Source: Burkholderia sp. WSM2232 (GTDB lineage: Bacteria > Pseudomonadota > Gammaproteobacteria > Burkholderiales > Burkholderiaceae). From it: a stretch of DNA of 64,000 nucleotides. Shown here one piece after another: positions 37,266-46,176 of this stretch (position 1 is the first letter of the stretch; every line of letters starts with the position of its first letter). Below the pieces are notes generated by a model that was given only the letters and a program-made list of their open reading frames with translations, made no database searches and was not told the DNA's origin. The position numbers and the translations under genes were made by a program. Where the stretch lies: contig NZ_AWZV01000020.1 in the NCBI RefSeq assembly GCF_000472545.1, positions 62,256-126,255 on the forward strand, written 5' to 3'.

Positions 37266-38606
37266 ATGACGACAACCTATCCGCTCCACGCCGGTTTCAC
37301 CTCCGCAGACCAGGCGTTTCCCCAAGGTGCCGACGTGGTGATCGCCGGGGCCGGCATCATGGGTTGCGCGGCTGCCTACTATCTGGCGCGGCGCGGATTG
37401 TCCGTGGTAGTGCTCGACAAGTCGCGCATTGCGGGGCAGCAGTCGTCGCGTGCGTGGGGGTTCGTGCGCCAGCAGGGCCGCGAGTCGGCGGAAGTCCCGT
37501 TGATGATGGCCGGCATTGCATTGTGGACCAGCCTCGAACGCGAACTGGATTTCGACCTGGAGTGGCGCCAAGGGGGCTGCCTTTACGTCGCGACCAACGA
37601 GGCGGACTGGGCCTCGTTCCAGCAATGGATGGACGTTGCACGGCAGCACGGGCTCGATACGCGCACGCTGGAGCGCAAGCAGATCGACACGGTGGTGACC
37701 GGCATGCGAGGCCCGTCGCTCGGCGGGCTCTACACGCCGAGCGACGGTCAGGCCGAGCCGCGCCGAGCGGCAGCCGCTTTCGCGGCGCGGGCCGCGCAAG
37801 CCGGCGCGTTTTTCTTCGAAGGCTGCGGTGTGGTCGGCGTGGAGCGCGCGGCCGGCGCAATCATTGGCGTGGTAACTGAACGCGGCACAGTGCGCACGTC
37901 GCGTTTCATTTGCGCCGCGGGTGCGAGCAGTTGGCGGCTGCTGAAAACAGTAGGCCTCGACTTGCCCCAGCAGGCGGTGCGCGGGACCTGCATGCGTACG
38001 AATCCACTGCCACCCGTGAGCGCATCGACATTCTGGGGACATGGCCTCGGCATCCGGCAGCGCGCCAACGGCGCGATCAATCTCGCCGACGACATGCAGG
38101 TCGACGTCGACATGACGCTCGGCCACTTTCGCGCGTTGAAATGGTTTTTGCCGGAACTGTGGAGTCAGCGCGAGAAATTCAATTTCCATCTGAACGGTGC
38201 ATGTCTGCGCGATCTGCGCGACCGTCTACCGGGCGTCGTGCCGCCAAACGAGCGCGTGCTGCATCCGCGCGACCCGCAGCCCCAGCCGAACCCCGGCCAC
38301 GCGCCGCGCGCGCTCGCGAAATTGCGCGCGCTTTTTCCCGCGCTGAAGGACGCGCAGGTGGTGGAGTCGTGGGCCGGGCTGATCGACGTGTTGCCGGACG
38401 GCATTCCCGTCATCGACGCGCCGCCGCAAGTGCCCGGTCTCACCATCGCCACCGGTTTCTGCGGGCATGGTTTTGCGATGGGACCGATTGTCGGCAAGCT
38501 GCTGGCGGAGCTCAACGACGGAGGGCAGCCGTCGCTCGATCTGTCTGCGTTCCGTTTGCAGCGCTTTTTCGACGGCACGATGCAGCGGCCTCGCAGCATG
38601 CTGTGA
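37266..38606 (+). CDS. FAD-dependent amino-acid oxidoreductase (DAO family)
   Basis: This 446-aa protein has the dinucleotide motif VVIAGAGIMGCAAAYYLARRG at about 25-45, then DKSRIAGQQSSRAWG. The C-terminal GFCGHGFAMGPIVGKLLAEL is the DAO-family FAD-binding end. It should oxidise a secondary or D-amino acid to an imine. A related clue lies about 1.5 kb downstream: an ornithine-cyclodeaminase/ketimine-reductase gene, as in D-hydroxyproline, D-proline and D-lysine catabolism. The ATG at 37266 is the first good start after the heptamer repeat. Exact substrate unknown. Confidence 0.85.
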   Translation: MTTTYPLHAGFTSADQAFPQGADVVIAGAGIMGCAAAYYLARRGLSVVVLDKSRIAGQQSSRAWGFVRQQGRESAEVPLMMAGIALWTSLERELDFDLEWRQGGCLYVATNEADWASFQQWMDVARQHGLDTRTLERKQIDTVVTGMRGPSLGGLYTPSDGQAEPRRAAAAFAARAAQAGAFFFEGCGVVGVERAAGAIIGVVTERGTVRTSRFICAAGASSWRLLKTVGLDLPQQAVRGTCMRTNPLPPVSASTFWGHGLGIRQRANGAINLADDMQVDVDMTLGHFRALKWFLPELWSQREKFNFHLNGACLRDLRDRLPGVVPPNERVLHPRDPQPQPNPGHAPRALAKLRALFPALKDAQVVESWAGLIDVLPDGIPVIDAPPQVPGLTIATGFCGHGFAMGPIVGKLLAELNDGGQPSLDLSAFRLQRFFDGTMQRPRSML

Positions 38607-38636
38607 GCGCGTCGCTTTTCTCTCTTTCGCGTCAGC

Positions 38637-39269
38637 ATGAACGAACCCACCATGCGCCATACCGGCGTGCCTTACTACACGCAATGGGGTAGCCCCGAGT
38701 GGGTTGGTCCAATCGTGGAGGGGCACCGCGATCCTTGCGACGACCCCGGCTGGCAACGAAGCGGCTTCCCGGACCCGCAACGCTACCGTTTCTGGGCCAA
38801 ACGCCTATGCGGTTTGACGTGCCTCGAGTCCGCGCTCGACTACTGGGGTATCGAACACGGCCCGCGGGCCGCGCTGCTCGACGACGCGTTGCGGCGCGGC
38901 GTGTATCGCATGCGCGAGGACGGCGGTGTCGACGGCCTGATCTACCGCCCGTTTGCTGCGTGGGTACAGGAGGCGTTCGGCGTGCATGTCGACGTGCTGC
39001 CGCAGGTATCGCTCGAGAATGTTGCCGCGCGCCTGGATTCGCGCACGCTCGCCATTGTGTCTGTCAGCCCCGAGATCCGTTATCCCGACGAGCCGAATCA
39101 GCGCCGTGGCGGACATCTCGTTTTGCTGCACGGGCGCGATTCCGGCGGGGTCTGGTTTCACAATCCCTCGGGAATCGGGGCGCAGCAGGCGAATGTCTAT
39201 CTGCCGTTTGCGACGATGACGCGCTTTTACGCGGGCCGCGGCATGACGCTCCGTTACGGTGAGGGCTGA
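38637..39269 (+). CDS. Peptidase C39-like (papain-fold) protein
   Basis: This 210-aa protein has a likely Cys-His-Asn/Asp catalytic arrangement: CGLTCLESALDYWG (nucleophile Cys near residue 58), GGHLVLLHGRD (His near 160) and FHNPSG. This pattern is found in C39-like and bacteriocin-processing peptidases, but there is no ABC transporter domain and no signal peptide. It follows the FAD-oxidoreductase gene by 30 bp and is probably co-transcribed. A second ATG (MRHTG) at 38652 is possible. Substrate unknown; amidase or transglutaminase-like activity is also conceivable. Confidence 0.72.
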   Translation: MNEPTMRHTGVPYYTQWGSPEWVGPIVEGHRDPCDDPGWQRSGFPDPQRYRFWAKRLCGLTCLESALDYWGIEHGPRAALLDDALRRGVYRMREDGGVDGLIYRPFAAWVQEAFGVHVDVLPQVSLENVAARLDSRTLAIVSVSPEIRYPDEPNQRRGGHLVLLHGRDSGGVWFHNPSGIGAQQANVYLPFATMTRFYAGRGMTLRYGEG

Positions 39270-39432
39270 GCCGCCGCCGCGCAGACAGAGGCGGCGGGCG
39301 ATGCCAGGATGCGGTGACAGCAACGGCTTGCAGAAAGTGCTCGCGGAGAGTGCTAGCAGAGAGTGCTCCCCGATGATCGGGCCCGTTTTCTGCTCACCCG
39401 CCTGTATCGACATCCGCGATACAGGACTCAAC

Positions 39433-39702
39433 ATGAATAGAACTCACGCCCTGCTCGCCGCGAGCTTTGTCGCGCTCAGCGCTGTGACCGCGGTCGAGGC
39501 CCACGCCGCGACCCGCGACGAACAGGCCAAAGCCTGCCGCGGCGACGCAATGCATTTTTGCGCCTCCGACATTCCCAACAAGGCGAAAATCACCGCCTGC
39601 ATGAAACAGCACATCGACGAACTGAGTCCGCCTTGCCGCGCGATGTTCAAGGGCGGCAAGAAGTCGGCGGACAGCGGCGCAAAACCGGACGCGTCGCAGT
39701 AA
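39433..39702 (+). CDS. Small secreted Cys-rich repeat protein
   Basis: This 89-aa protein has a signal peptide (MNRTHALLAASFVALSAVTAVEAHA, cleavage near 25). The mature part has four Cys spaced ACRGDAMHFCASD, ITACMKQHIDELSPPCRAMF, which fits one Cys-rich GLG1-type repeat (two disulfides in the periplasm), and a Lys-rich tail. Function unknown; similar small proteins are widespread in Burkholderia. The ATG at 39433 is set by the signal peptide. It is rightward, 163 bp after the C39-like gene, and may have its own promoter. Confidence 0.78.
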   Translation: MNRTHALLAASFVALSAVTAVEAHAATRDEQAKACRGDAMHFCASDIPNKAKITACMKQHIDELSPPCRAMFKGGKKSADSGAKPDASQ

Positions 39703-39805
39703 GTCCGCATTTGCGTGCGCGTCATGCGCGATGCGCGGGAAAACCGGCTGCGCTGGCCGAGGCTTTTCCCTCCGTGGAGGCGTTTCTTTGATGGCGTCGG
39801 GCTAT

Positions 39806-40011
39806 GCGGTGATGATGCCGTTGGCCCATGCGGGATGTGATGCCGTTGGCTCATGCGATGAGGTCGTGTCGCTGCGCCATGCGGGTGAGGTGATGCCGTC
39901 GTGCCATGCGGTGAATTGATGCCGTCGGCCTAGGCGGTGAATTGATGCCATCGGCCGATGCGGCGAGGTCGTGCCGTCGGGCAACGCGGTGAACTCGCAC
40001 CGCTGGCCGTA
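39806..40011. repeat. Eight degenerate tandem copies of a ~26-bp unit
   Basis: Units begin GCGGTGA..GATGCCGT and end GGCCCAT or similar. Lengths in order are 24, 25, 26, 27, 26, 26, 26 and 26 bp. The two best copies are at 39908-39933 and 39934-39959. They lie in the 447-bp gap between the Cys-rich gene and the ornithine-cyclodeaminase-like gene. Units abut with no spacers, so this is not CRISPR. The rest of the gap shows nothing else I can name. Confidence 0.85.
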
Positions 40012-40149
40012 CCGTTTGATCATGACATCGGTTCATGCCGCCAGGTCATGCCTTTTGACAAGGCGCCAGGCAGACGGTCACGCGTCGTAGAATCGACTGT
40101 TCCGATTGCGACCACACCCACACTCACCAACACGCACCTCCATCAGCCC

Positions 40150-41085
40150 ATGACCCGTCCGACCACGCAGATGTTCGACGCCGCCGCGACCGCGCGGTTG
40201 ACACCTTACGCGGCGCTCGTCGACGCATTGAAGCGCACGAGCATCGACTATGCGCAGCGGCGCATCGCCAGCCCCGAACGGCTCGGCGTGCCGCTCAACG
40301 GCGGCGGCATTCTGCTGTCTATGCCGGCGAGCGCGCCCGATCTCGCGATCCACAAGCTTGTCAACGTCTGCCCGGGCAACGGGTCACGCGGCTTGCCGAC
40401 CATCCACGGCCAGGTGATGGCGTTCGACGCCGACACCGGCGAGACGCTCTTCATTGTCGACGGCCCGACGGTGACGGGGCGCCGCACCGCGGCGATGTCG
40501 ATGCTCGGTGTCCGCACTTTCGCGGCCGCCGCGCCGCGCGAATTCCTGCTGATCGGCACCGGCACGCAGGCGCTGAATCATCTGGAGGCGATCGGCGACC
40601 TGTATCCGCAAGCGCGCGTATGGGTGAAGGGCAGTGCGCCGGCACGCGCGGAGGCCTTTTGCGCCGCGCATCGCGGCAAGGCGTTCGAGCTGCGCCCCCT
40701 TCCCCAGCCGGATGCAGCGTTGCCCGATTCCATCGACACGGTGATTGCGCTGACCACCAGCCGTCAGGCCGTCTATGACGAAGCGGCGCGCGCGGGGCGC
40801 CTCGTGATCGGCGTCGGCGCATTCACGCCCGAGATGGTGGAGATCGGCGCGCAGACCCTCGCGGGCAGCGCGCTTTTCGTCGACGATATGGCCGGCGCGA
40901 AACACGAAGCCGGCGATTTCATTCAGGCAGGCGTGGATTGGTCCGGCGTGCGTGGCATTGCCTCGGTGCTGGACAACGCTGCGGAGGCGCCGTCGCAAAC
41001 GCCGGTGGTTTTCAAAAGCGTCGGCTGTGCGGCGTGGGATCTGGCGGCGTGCCGGGTTGCGCGGCAAGCGCTTTCTGGCGGGTAA
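40150..41085 (+). CDS. Ornithine cyclodeaminase/mu-crystallin family ketimine reductase
   Basis: This 311-aa protein has the family pattern: KLVNVCPGNGSRGLPTIHGQVMAFDADTGETLFIVDGPTVTGRRTAAMSMLG (substrate region), then the Rossmann motif LLIGTGTQALNHLEAI at about 132-147, and FVDDMAGAKHEAGDFIQAG. In Burkholderia such proteins are often Delta1-pyrroline-2-carboxylate/Delta1-piperideine-2-carboxylate reductases, which reduce cyclic imines to L-proline or L-pipecolate with NAD(P)H. With the upstream FAD oxidoreductase it could complete a D- or hydroxy-amino acid route. The ATG at 40150 is selected; upstream codons run into the repeats. Confidence 0.83.
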   Translation: MTRPTTQMFDAAATARLTPYAALVDALKRTSIDYAQRRIASPERLGVPLNGGGILLSMPASAPDLAIHKLVNVCPGNGSRGLPTIHGQVMAFDADTGETLFIVDGPTVTGRRTAAMSMLGVRTFAAAAPREFLLIGTGTQALNHLEAIGDLYPQARVWVKGSAPARAEAFCAAHRGKAFELRPLPQPDAALPDSIDTVIALTTSRQAVYDEAARAGRLVIGVGAFTPEMVEIGAQTLAGSALFVDDMAGAKHEAGDFIQAGVDWSGVRGIASVLDNAAEAPSQTPVVFKSVGCAAWDLAACRVARQALSGG

Positions 41086-41224
41086 GCGGGGGCACCGCCG
41101 GGCGCGGCCGCGCACGGTTGAACGCGGCCACGCGAACGCAGGCCCCATCGCTCTGACTAACGCGTCGGCCGCGCGGCGTCTCGGGCCGGCGGGTTGCACC
41201 CACACCGCCCTCCATCATCCGACC

Positions 41225-41310
41225 AAAAAAAGCCCTTCAAGACAGGGCCTTGGCGGAACGGTTTGGCATATTGCGCCAAGCTGCGGCACATCTTGCCGTG
41301 CAAACAATCT
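41225..41310 (-). ncRNA. Candidate small RNA ending at an intrinsic terminator, upstream of zwf
   Basis: On the minus strand three stem-loops follow each other: CGGCA/TGCCG (41298-41294 with 41288-41284), CTTGGCG/CGCCAAG (41280-41274 with 41255-41249), and GCCCT/AGGGC (41248-41244 with 41236-41232). Seven U residues follow immediately (41231-41225). No minus-strand gene precedes this terminator within the 378-bp gap, so it would end a short non-coding transcript divergent from zwf. No promoter is identified and the 5' end is a guess. The last stem is only 5 bp. Confidence 0.4.
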
Positions 41311-41463
41311 CAAAACGTTGCACCATAGGCGTTTGCCAGAAAACCTGCCGATGCGTGCGGCCCGTGCCGCGCCTGCGCTTTTCTGCATTTGCCCAAGGCC
41401 AGTCGTGGCCGCTGTCCTTCGGCGCCTGACCACACCTCTTTCTCACGACGCTGCGACCGCGCT

Positions 41464-42945
41464 ATGACGACTCAACATGCTTCTGCGACTCCCGAGCTTG
41501 CGCTCGACATGATCATTTTCGGCGGCACCGGCGACCTGTCGTTTCGCAAGCTACTGCCCGCGCTCTACATGGCGCATCTGCACTGCAACTTGCCGCCAGA
41601 AACACGCATTCTGACCATCGGCCGCAAGCCCTGGTCGCGCGAGGAATACATCGCCGAGTTCATGGAGCAGAAGGCCAAGCCCTTCATCGAAAAGAAGGCG
41701 TTCGACGCCGCCGCGTGGGACAAATTTCTCGCGCTGTTCGAATACGTGCGCATGGACGTCGATTCCGCCGACGACTATCAACGCCTGAGGCAAGCGTCGC
41801 GCGAGGGCGTGCGCCGCGTGTTCTATCTGGCCACGTCGCCGGATCTGTTCATGAACATTTGCGAGAATCTCTCGGCGGCGGGGCTCGTGGACGAGCTCTC
41901 GCGCGTCGTGCTGGAAAAGCCGCTCGGCCACGATCTCGCGTCCGCTCAGGAGATCAACACGGCGGTCGGCAAGCATTTCAGCGAAGCGCAGATCTACCGG
42001 ATCGACCACTACCTCGGTAAGGAAACGGTGCAGAACCTGATGGTGCTGCGCTTCGGCAATCCGATTTTCGGACCGCTGTGGCAGGCGCCGTACATCAAGC
42101 GCGTGCAGATTACGGTGGCGGAGACCGTCGGCGTGGGCAGCCGTGCTGGCTTCTACGACAAGACCGGTGCGTTGCGCGACATGGTGCAGAATCACCTGCT
42201 GCAACTGCTGTGCATTGTCGCGATGGAGCCGCCCGTCTCTCTGGATCCCGACGCCGTTCGCGACGAGAAGCTGAAGGTGCTGCGCTCGTTGCGGCCCATG
42301 ACGCCCGAGGACATCGCGCGCGACACGGTGCGCGGCCAGTACACGGCCGGCGCGGTGAACGGCGAAGCGGTGAAGGGCTATCTCGAGGAAGACAACGTGC
42401 CGGCCGGCAGCCGCGCGGAAACCTTCGTCGCCTTGCGTGCGCATATCAACAACTGGCGCTGGGCCAACGTGCCGTTTTTCCTGCGCACGGGCAAGCGCAT
42501 GCAGAAGAAGGTGTCGGAGATCGTCATCGAATTTTCGGATCTGCCTTTCTCGATCATTCCGAGCGGCGGGCGCAATTACGGCAACCGTCTCGTGATCCAG
42601 TTGCAGCCGGAAGAGTCCATCCAGCTCCAGATGCTGGCGAAGGAACCGGGCAGCGGCATGCATATGCTGCCGGTGAACCTGAACCTCGACTTGCAGCAGG
42701 CATTCACCGAGCGTCGCGCGGAGGCCTACGAGCGCTTGCTGATCGACGTGGTTCGCGGGCGTCTCACGCACTTCATGCGCCGCGACGAACTGGAAGCCGC
42801 GTGGGCATGGGCCGAGCCGATTCTCGAAGGATGGGCGAAGTCGGGCGAACGGCCGCGCAGCTATACAGCGGGCACTTTTGGGCCGGCGGCGTCGACGGCG
42901 CTGATGGCGCGCGAGAACGCGGTGTGGGCGGAGGAGTCGCAGTAA
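41464..42945 (+). CDS. zwf: Glucose-6-phosphate 1-dehydrogenase
   Basis: This 493-aa protein is typical for bacterial Zwf. The coenzyme motif is IIFGGTGDLSFRKLLPAL near residue 18, the active-site signature RIDHYLGKETVQN near 179-191 carries the catalytic His and substrate Lys, and the substrate loop EKPLGHD is present. It catalyses NADP-dependent oxidation of glucose-6-phosphate to the 6-phosphogluconolactone, feeding the pentose phosphate and Entner-Doudoroff pathways. Unlike many Burkholderia loci, no pgl, glk or hexR gene is adjacent. The ATG at 41464 is chosen for family length. It shares a bidirectional hairpin with the convergent T6SS gene tssL. Confidence 0.95.
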   Translation: MTTQHASATPELALDMIIFGGTGDLSFRKLLPALYMAHLHCNLPPETRILTIGRKPWSREEYIAEFMEQKAKPFIEKKAFDAAAWDKFLALFEYVRMDVDSADDYQRLRQASREGVRRVFYLATSPDLFMNICENLSAAGLVDELSRVVLEKPLGHDLASAQEINTAVGKHFSEAQIYRIDHYLGKETVQNLMVLRFGNPIFGPLWQAPYIKRVQITVAETVGVGSRAGFYDKTGALRDMVQNHLLQLLCIVAMEPPVSLDPDAVRDEKLKVLRSLRPMTPEDIARDTVRGQYTAGAVNGEAVKGYLEEDNVPAGSRAETFVALRAHINNWRWANVPFFLRTGKRMQKKVSEIVIEFSDLPFSIIPSGGRNYGNRLVIQLQPEESIQLQMLAKEPGSGMHMLPVNLNLDLQQAFTERRAEAYERLLIDVVRGRLTHFMRRDELEAAWAWAEPILEGWAKSGERPRSYTAGTFGPAASTALMARENAVWAEESQ

Positions 42946-42984
42946 GCGGAAGTTGCCCCGGAACATTCTCGCTGCAGTAAGTGA

Positions 42985-43009
42985 AACGGCCCGCTTGAAG
43001 CGGGCCGTT
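42985..43009. terminator. Hairpin between convergent zwf and tssL
   Basis: AACGGCCCGCTT (42985-42996) is followed by its exact complement after a single-base centre, ending at 43009, giving a strong stem with a very small loop. T-rich DNA (TTCTACTT) follows on the plus strand and TTTCACTT on the minus strand, so it can serve both genes. Confidence 0.7.
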
Positions 43010-43047
43010 CTACTTGCGATTGGGATTGCGTGGCGCTCCGCGTCGCG

Positions 43048-43827
43048 CTACGGCAGCGAGATGGTCAGCGTGGCCGACTGCGGCCCCAGCTTGACCACTT
43101 GCGAATACGGCGCCAACGTGCGCAAGGTCTGATCGCGCAGATAAGTGTTCAAGCCGAGATAGGCGAGCAGTCCGACCAGTGCGAACACTGCGCCGATCGA
43201 CCACAACGGCACCTCACGCTTCAGACGGTGCGCGACCTGATCCGGCAGTTGCCAGTGCGGCGCGAACGGCGCTCGCTTGCCCTTCATATGCGCGATTTCG
43301 TCGCCGAGGCGCGCGGTCAGATACGCAAGCTTCTCCGGCCCTTCCAGCAGATACTTGCCCTGAAAGCCGAGCAGCAGGCACATGTGGAACACCTCGAGCG
43401 ACTGTAAGCGGGCCGCGCCTTGTGCGCGGCCTTCCTCGAGATACTGGAAGAATTTTTCCCCCGCCAACTGCTCGCCGAACAGCACGAGTTGCAATGGCCG
43501 CCGCTCCCAATCGGTGCGAATCCTGAAGGTGGACGACAGCACTGACTCATCTATCGCCGCGCAGAACGCAAACTTCGACGCATACACGTCTTCCGCAGAC
43601 GCGTTGAGCTTCTTCGCACCGCGCTCGAAGTCGCCGAGAAACTGCTGGATGCGCTGACTGAACTCGTGCGCATCGCCGGGCTCGCGGCCGTTCTTCAACA
43701 GAAACAGCATGAAGAAGCCGTCGTACAGCAAATCCAGCAGCGAGCGGACCTGATAGCTCGGTTCGCTTGCCGGCAACGGCGTCGCAGCAGGCGTGCTGCC
43801 GCCGAATAGTGAAGGCGCGTAGCTCAT
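43048..43827 (-). CDS. tssL: T6SS inner-membrane protein TssL (DotU/IcmH family, short form)
   Basis: This 259-aa tail-anchored protein has a cytoplasmic helical DotU domain (LLDLLYDGFFMLFLLKNGREP near 29-50, ESVLSSTFRIRTDWERRPLQ, the FGEQLAGEKFF segment, CLLLGFQGKYLL) and one C-terminal membrane segment (WSIGAVFALVGLLAYLGLN) with a short periplasmic tail. It lacks the peptidoglycan-binding OmpA extension seen in evolved TssL, a role here possibly filled by the separate OmpA-like protein at 57213-58178. With TssM and TssJ it builds the membrane complex. Its ATG overlaps the tssK stop (ATGA). Confidence 0.93.
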   Translation of the reverse strand: MSYAPSLFGGSTPAATPLPASEPSYQVRSLLDLLYDGFFMLFLLKNGREPGDAHEFSQRIQQFLGDFERGAKKLNASAEDVYASKFAFCAAIDESVLSSTFRIRTDWERRPLQLVLFGEQLAGEKFFQYLEEGRAQGAARLQSLEVFHMCLLLGFQGKYLLEGPEKLAYLTARLGDEIAHMKGKRAPFAPHWQLPDQVAHRLKREVPLWSIGAVFALVGLLAYLGLNTYLRDQTLRTLAPYSQVVKLGPQSATLTISLP

Positions 43828-45170
43828 GATGTGACCGCGATCAGCTCAAGTTGAAGATCGTTGATGCCCGAGGGCGCATAGATCATGGCCGACTGCGCTT
43901 GCAGCATGCGCTCGTACAGCCCGCCGCGCGGCTCGAACGAGAAGTAGCAGGCGCCCGGCCGCACCGGAATGGCGGGCGGCACTTGCGGCGTGTACACGAG
44001 CCGCACGCCCGGCATGGCCGAGAGCACGAGCTTGTCGACGTCGTCGGGTGCGCCGACCTTGAAGCGCGCCGGTACTGCTTCGACCAGTTCGGCGGTGGGC
44101 ATGTCGGCGGACACGGCAATGTAGAACATTGTCTTGTCGTCGATCTTGCCCGAATCGAGCCGCCCCGCATGAAACGACGGACGCACTTCTTCGAGCGCGA
44201 TCGCAAAGTAGCGCGTGGAGATGACCGTTTCGAGCAGATCGCGCAGGATCATGTCGAGGCGCGCAAAGCCGGGGCCAGGATCGTCGTGCCGGTAAGCCGG
44301 CAGGTCGGAGAGCGCATAGCCCTTGGAGAACGTCATCAACTGGCCCGCGAGGCGCAGCAGTTCCTGAAAGAGCCGCTCGGGATGCAGCGCCGAATGCTGA
44401 TACAGATGTGCAAGCGCTGCAAATGCCGCGCTCGCCGTGTGCAGCAGCCAGAACGACGCAATGTCGCCCGAACGGAACTCGATGATGTTCTTGGTCGGCT
44501 CGCGGTGAAAGCCGTAGAGCGCGCTGACCTTTGCCTGCAGCGCGTCGATCAGTTGGCGCAGCCGCTGATGCAGGACCGGCGAGGCGTCGATGGCGAGGCA
44601 GGGCGGCACGAAACTGTCGTCGATCTCGAAGCCCGAGGTGGCAGTGCGGCGCACGCGCACGAGCGGCACCGACAGCAACTGGTCGCGCGGCTCGCTGTGC
44701 GCGATCAGCTTGACGCTTGTCTTGAGGAAGGTGATGTCGGCTTCGGCTGCGTCGGTGAAATGGTCGGCAACCGGCGCCTGCTCGCTCACGTAACGCGCAA
44801 TGAAACCCGCGTTGCTGTCCTGCGAATAGTTCGCGCCGGTCTCGCGCAGCGGATGCAGCGCGAGATAGAACGTGAATTCGTTGATGCCGTCGGGCAACGT
44901 GTCGAGCGCGATGGGCGGCGGCAGGTCGTCCGCTTGCGGCGCGGAGTAGAGCGCGCCGTCGGGGAACACCAGTGACAGTTCGCTCACGCGCAGCACATTG
45001 CTGCCGAGCGCGTCGCGGTCGAAACGCGCGGAACGCACGCCCCAGTTATACGGCTGGATCGCCTGGATCGACTCGAAGAGGCGCGCCTCATGATAGGCGT
45101 CCTGACGCTGAAAATGCTGCGGCCTGAGAAACAGGCCTTCCCCCCAGAGCACTTTTGCGGAATAACTCAT
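43824..45170 (-). CDS. tssK: T6SS baseplate protein TssK
   Basis: This 448-aa protein has the conserved N terminus SAKVLWGEGLFLRPQHFQRQDAYHE, the central LIDALQAKVSALYGFHRE/FWLLHTASAAFAALAHLYQH and the C-terminal FKVGAPDDVDKLVLSAMPGVRL and YFSFEPRGG. TssK trimers link the baseplate wedge (TssEFG) to the TssLM membrane complex. The ATG at 45170 gives the usual start. It lies between tssJ and tssL in a leftward operon, coupled to tssL by a 4-nt overlap. Confidence 0.95.
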   Translation of the reverse strand: MSYSAKVLWGEGLFLRPQHFQRQDAYHEARLFESIQAIQPYNWGVRSARFDRDALGSNVLRVSELSLVFPDGALYSAPQADDLPPPIALDTLPDGINEFTFYLALHPLRETGANYSQDSNAGFIARYVSEQAPVADHFTDAAEADITFLKTSVKLIAHSEPRDQLLSVPLVRVRRTATSGFEIDDSFVPPCLAIDASPVLHQRLRQLIDALQAKVSALYGFHREPTKNIIEFRSGDIASFWLLHTASAAFAALAHLYQHSALHPERLFQELLRLAGQLMTFSKGYALSDLPAYRHDDPGPGFARLDMILRDLLETVISTRYFAIALEEVRPSFHAGRLDSGKIDDKTMFYIAVSADMPTAELVEAVPARFKVGAPDDVDKLVLSAMPGVRLVYTPQVPPAIPVRPGACYFSFEPRGGLYERMLQAQSAMIYAPSGINDLQLELIAVTS

Positions 45171-45278
45171 CTCAAACCTGTTATATGGGTTCAGCGTGCT
45201 GCGCGCCCCGAATAAGCCCATTCGGGCGCCGCATTGTTAATTGTCTGGAAAATGTTAAATCGCACTGTACGGCATGTT

Positions 45279-45911
45279 TTAACCGCAGCTAACCGAAGAA
45301 AGCATATTGAGCTGCTGGGCGGGCAATCCCTGTTCCGGCGGGATCACGGTACCGTTGGTGACGGTCATTGCACAGTTATGCAGGCCGACCATTATGCCGG
45401 ATTTCTCCGACTTTGCCGGGTCGAAGGCGAATTTCCAACGCTGCATGGCCGGATCGCGGAATAGCGCGACGATGCCGAATGCCTGCGCTTCACGCGACAC
45501 TTTTTCGGTTACGACGTAACGCTGGCCTGGGATTAGGGTGACTTCACGCACTCCAAGCAGATCGCCGCCGAGTGTGGTCTTTTCCTTTGCCACGTCCGTA
45601 AATGCGTCGAATGGCGCCTGCTGGAATGAAGTCGGGTCTTTCAATATGTAAAGTCGCACCACCAGTGCCAATGGCCGCTTGTCATTCGCGGCATTCAGAT
45701 TGGGTGCCGCGTATAAGGTAACAGGCACGTTGCGCGGCGGTTTCTGCGCGTCCGGCAGCTCCGGCTTGCCAAGGCCGCTTGCCTGCAAAGCCGCGTTGGC
45801 AGCGGCTCCCAGCACGGAGACGCCGGCGGCGCAACCACCCAGAAGCGCACACGCGGCAGCGTGGGTAATCAATAGCGATGCATGGCGAACAAGGCGCGAA
45901 TTCATATCCAT
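45279..45911 (-). CDS. tssJ: T6SS outer-membrane lipoprotein TssJ
   Basis: This protein of about 210 aa has a lipoprotein signal (SRLVRHASLLITHAAACALLGGC, lipobox LLGGC; acylated Cys near residue 27). The mature domain is TssJ-like: VPVTLYAAPNLNAANDKRPLALVVRLYILKDPTSFQQAPFDAF, then REVTLIPGQRYVVTEKVSREAQAFGIVALFRDP, the family loop and beta-sandwich. It anchors TssM to the outer membrane. The start is ATG 45911 or 45905, neither with a strong ribosome site. It is the first gene of the leftward tssJ-tssK-tssL set. Confidence 0.92.
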   Translation of the reverse strand: MDMNSRLVRHASLLITHAAACALLGGCAAGVSVLGAAANAALQASGLGKPELPDAQKPPRNVPVTLYAAPNLNAANDKRPLALVVRLYILKDPTSFQQAPFDAFTDVAKEKTTLGGDLLGVREVTLIPGQRYVVTEKVSREAQAFGIVALFRDPAMQRWKFAFDPAKSEKSGIMVGLHNCAMTVTNGTVIPPEQGLPAQQLNMLSSVSCG

Positions 45912-46176
45912 CGACCGGCTGGCCGCCGTCCCCCGTCTAAAACATTCATAACGAAATGATCTCGGCGAAATGTCAGCCACTCATGACGCTTTCTGCCGTT
46001 CACTGCCGCTTTATGCGACGCGCATGTAAAGCCGATCCGGCGCGGCGCTGTGTCCGCTGAGTGGAAATTTTTTCCGCCGTACCGCGTGCCGCTATTGCGC
46101 CAGGAAACAATTTCTGCATGCCTGGTTTTAAAGATCCGGGCGTATTTTTTTCGTGCAATGCTTCTTCACATGAAAG

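Noticed and set aside
39806-40011. CRISPR array
   Set aside because: Units abut without spacers, are degenerate along their whole length, and no cas genes are near.
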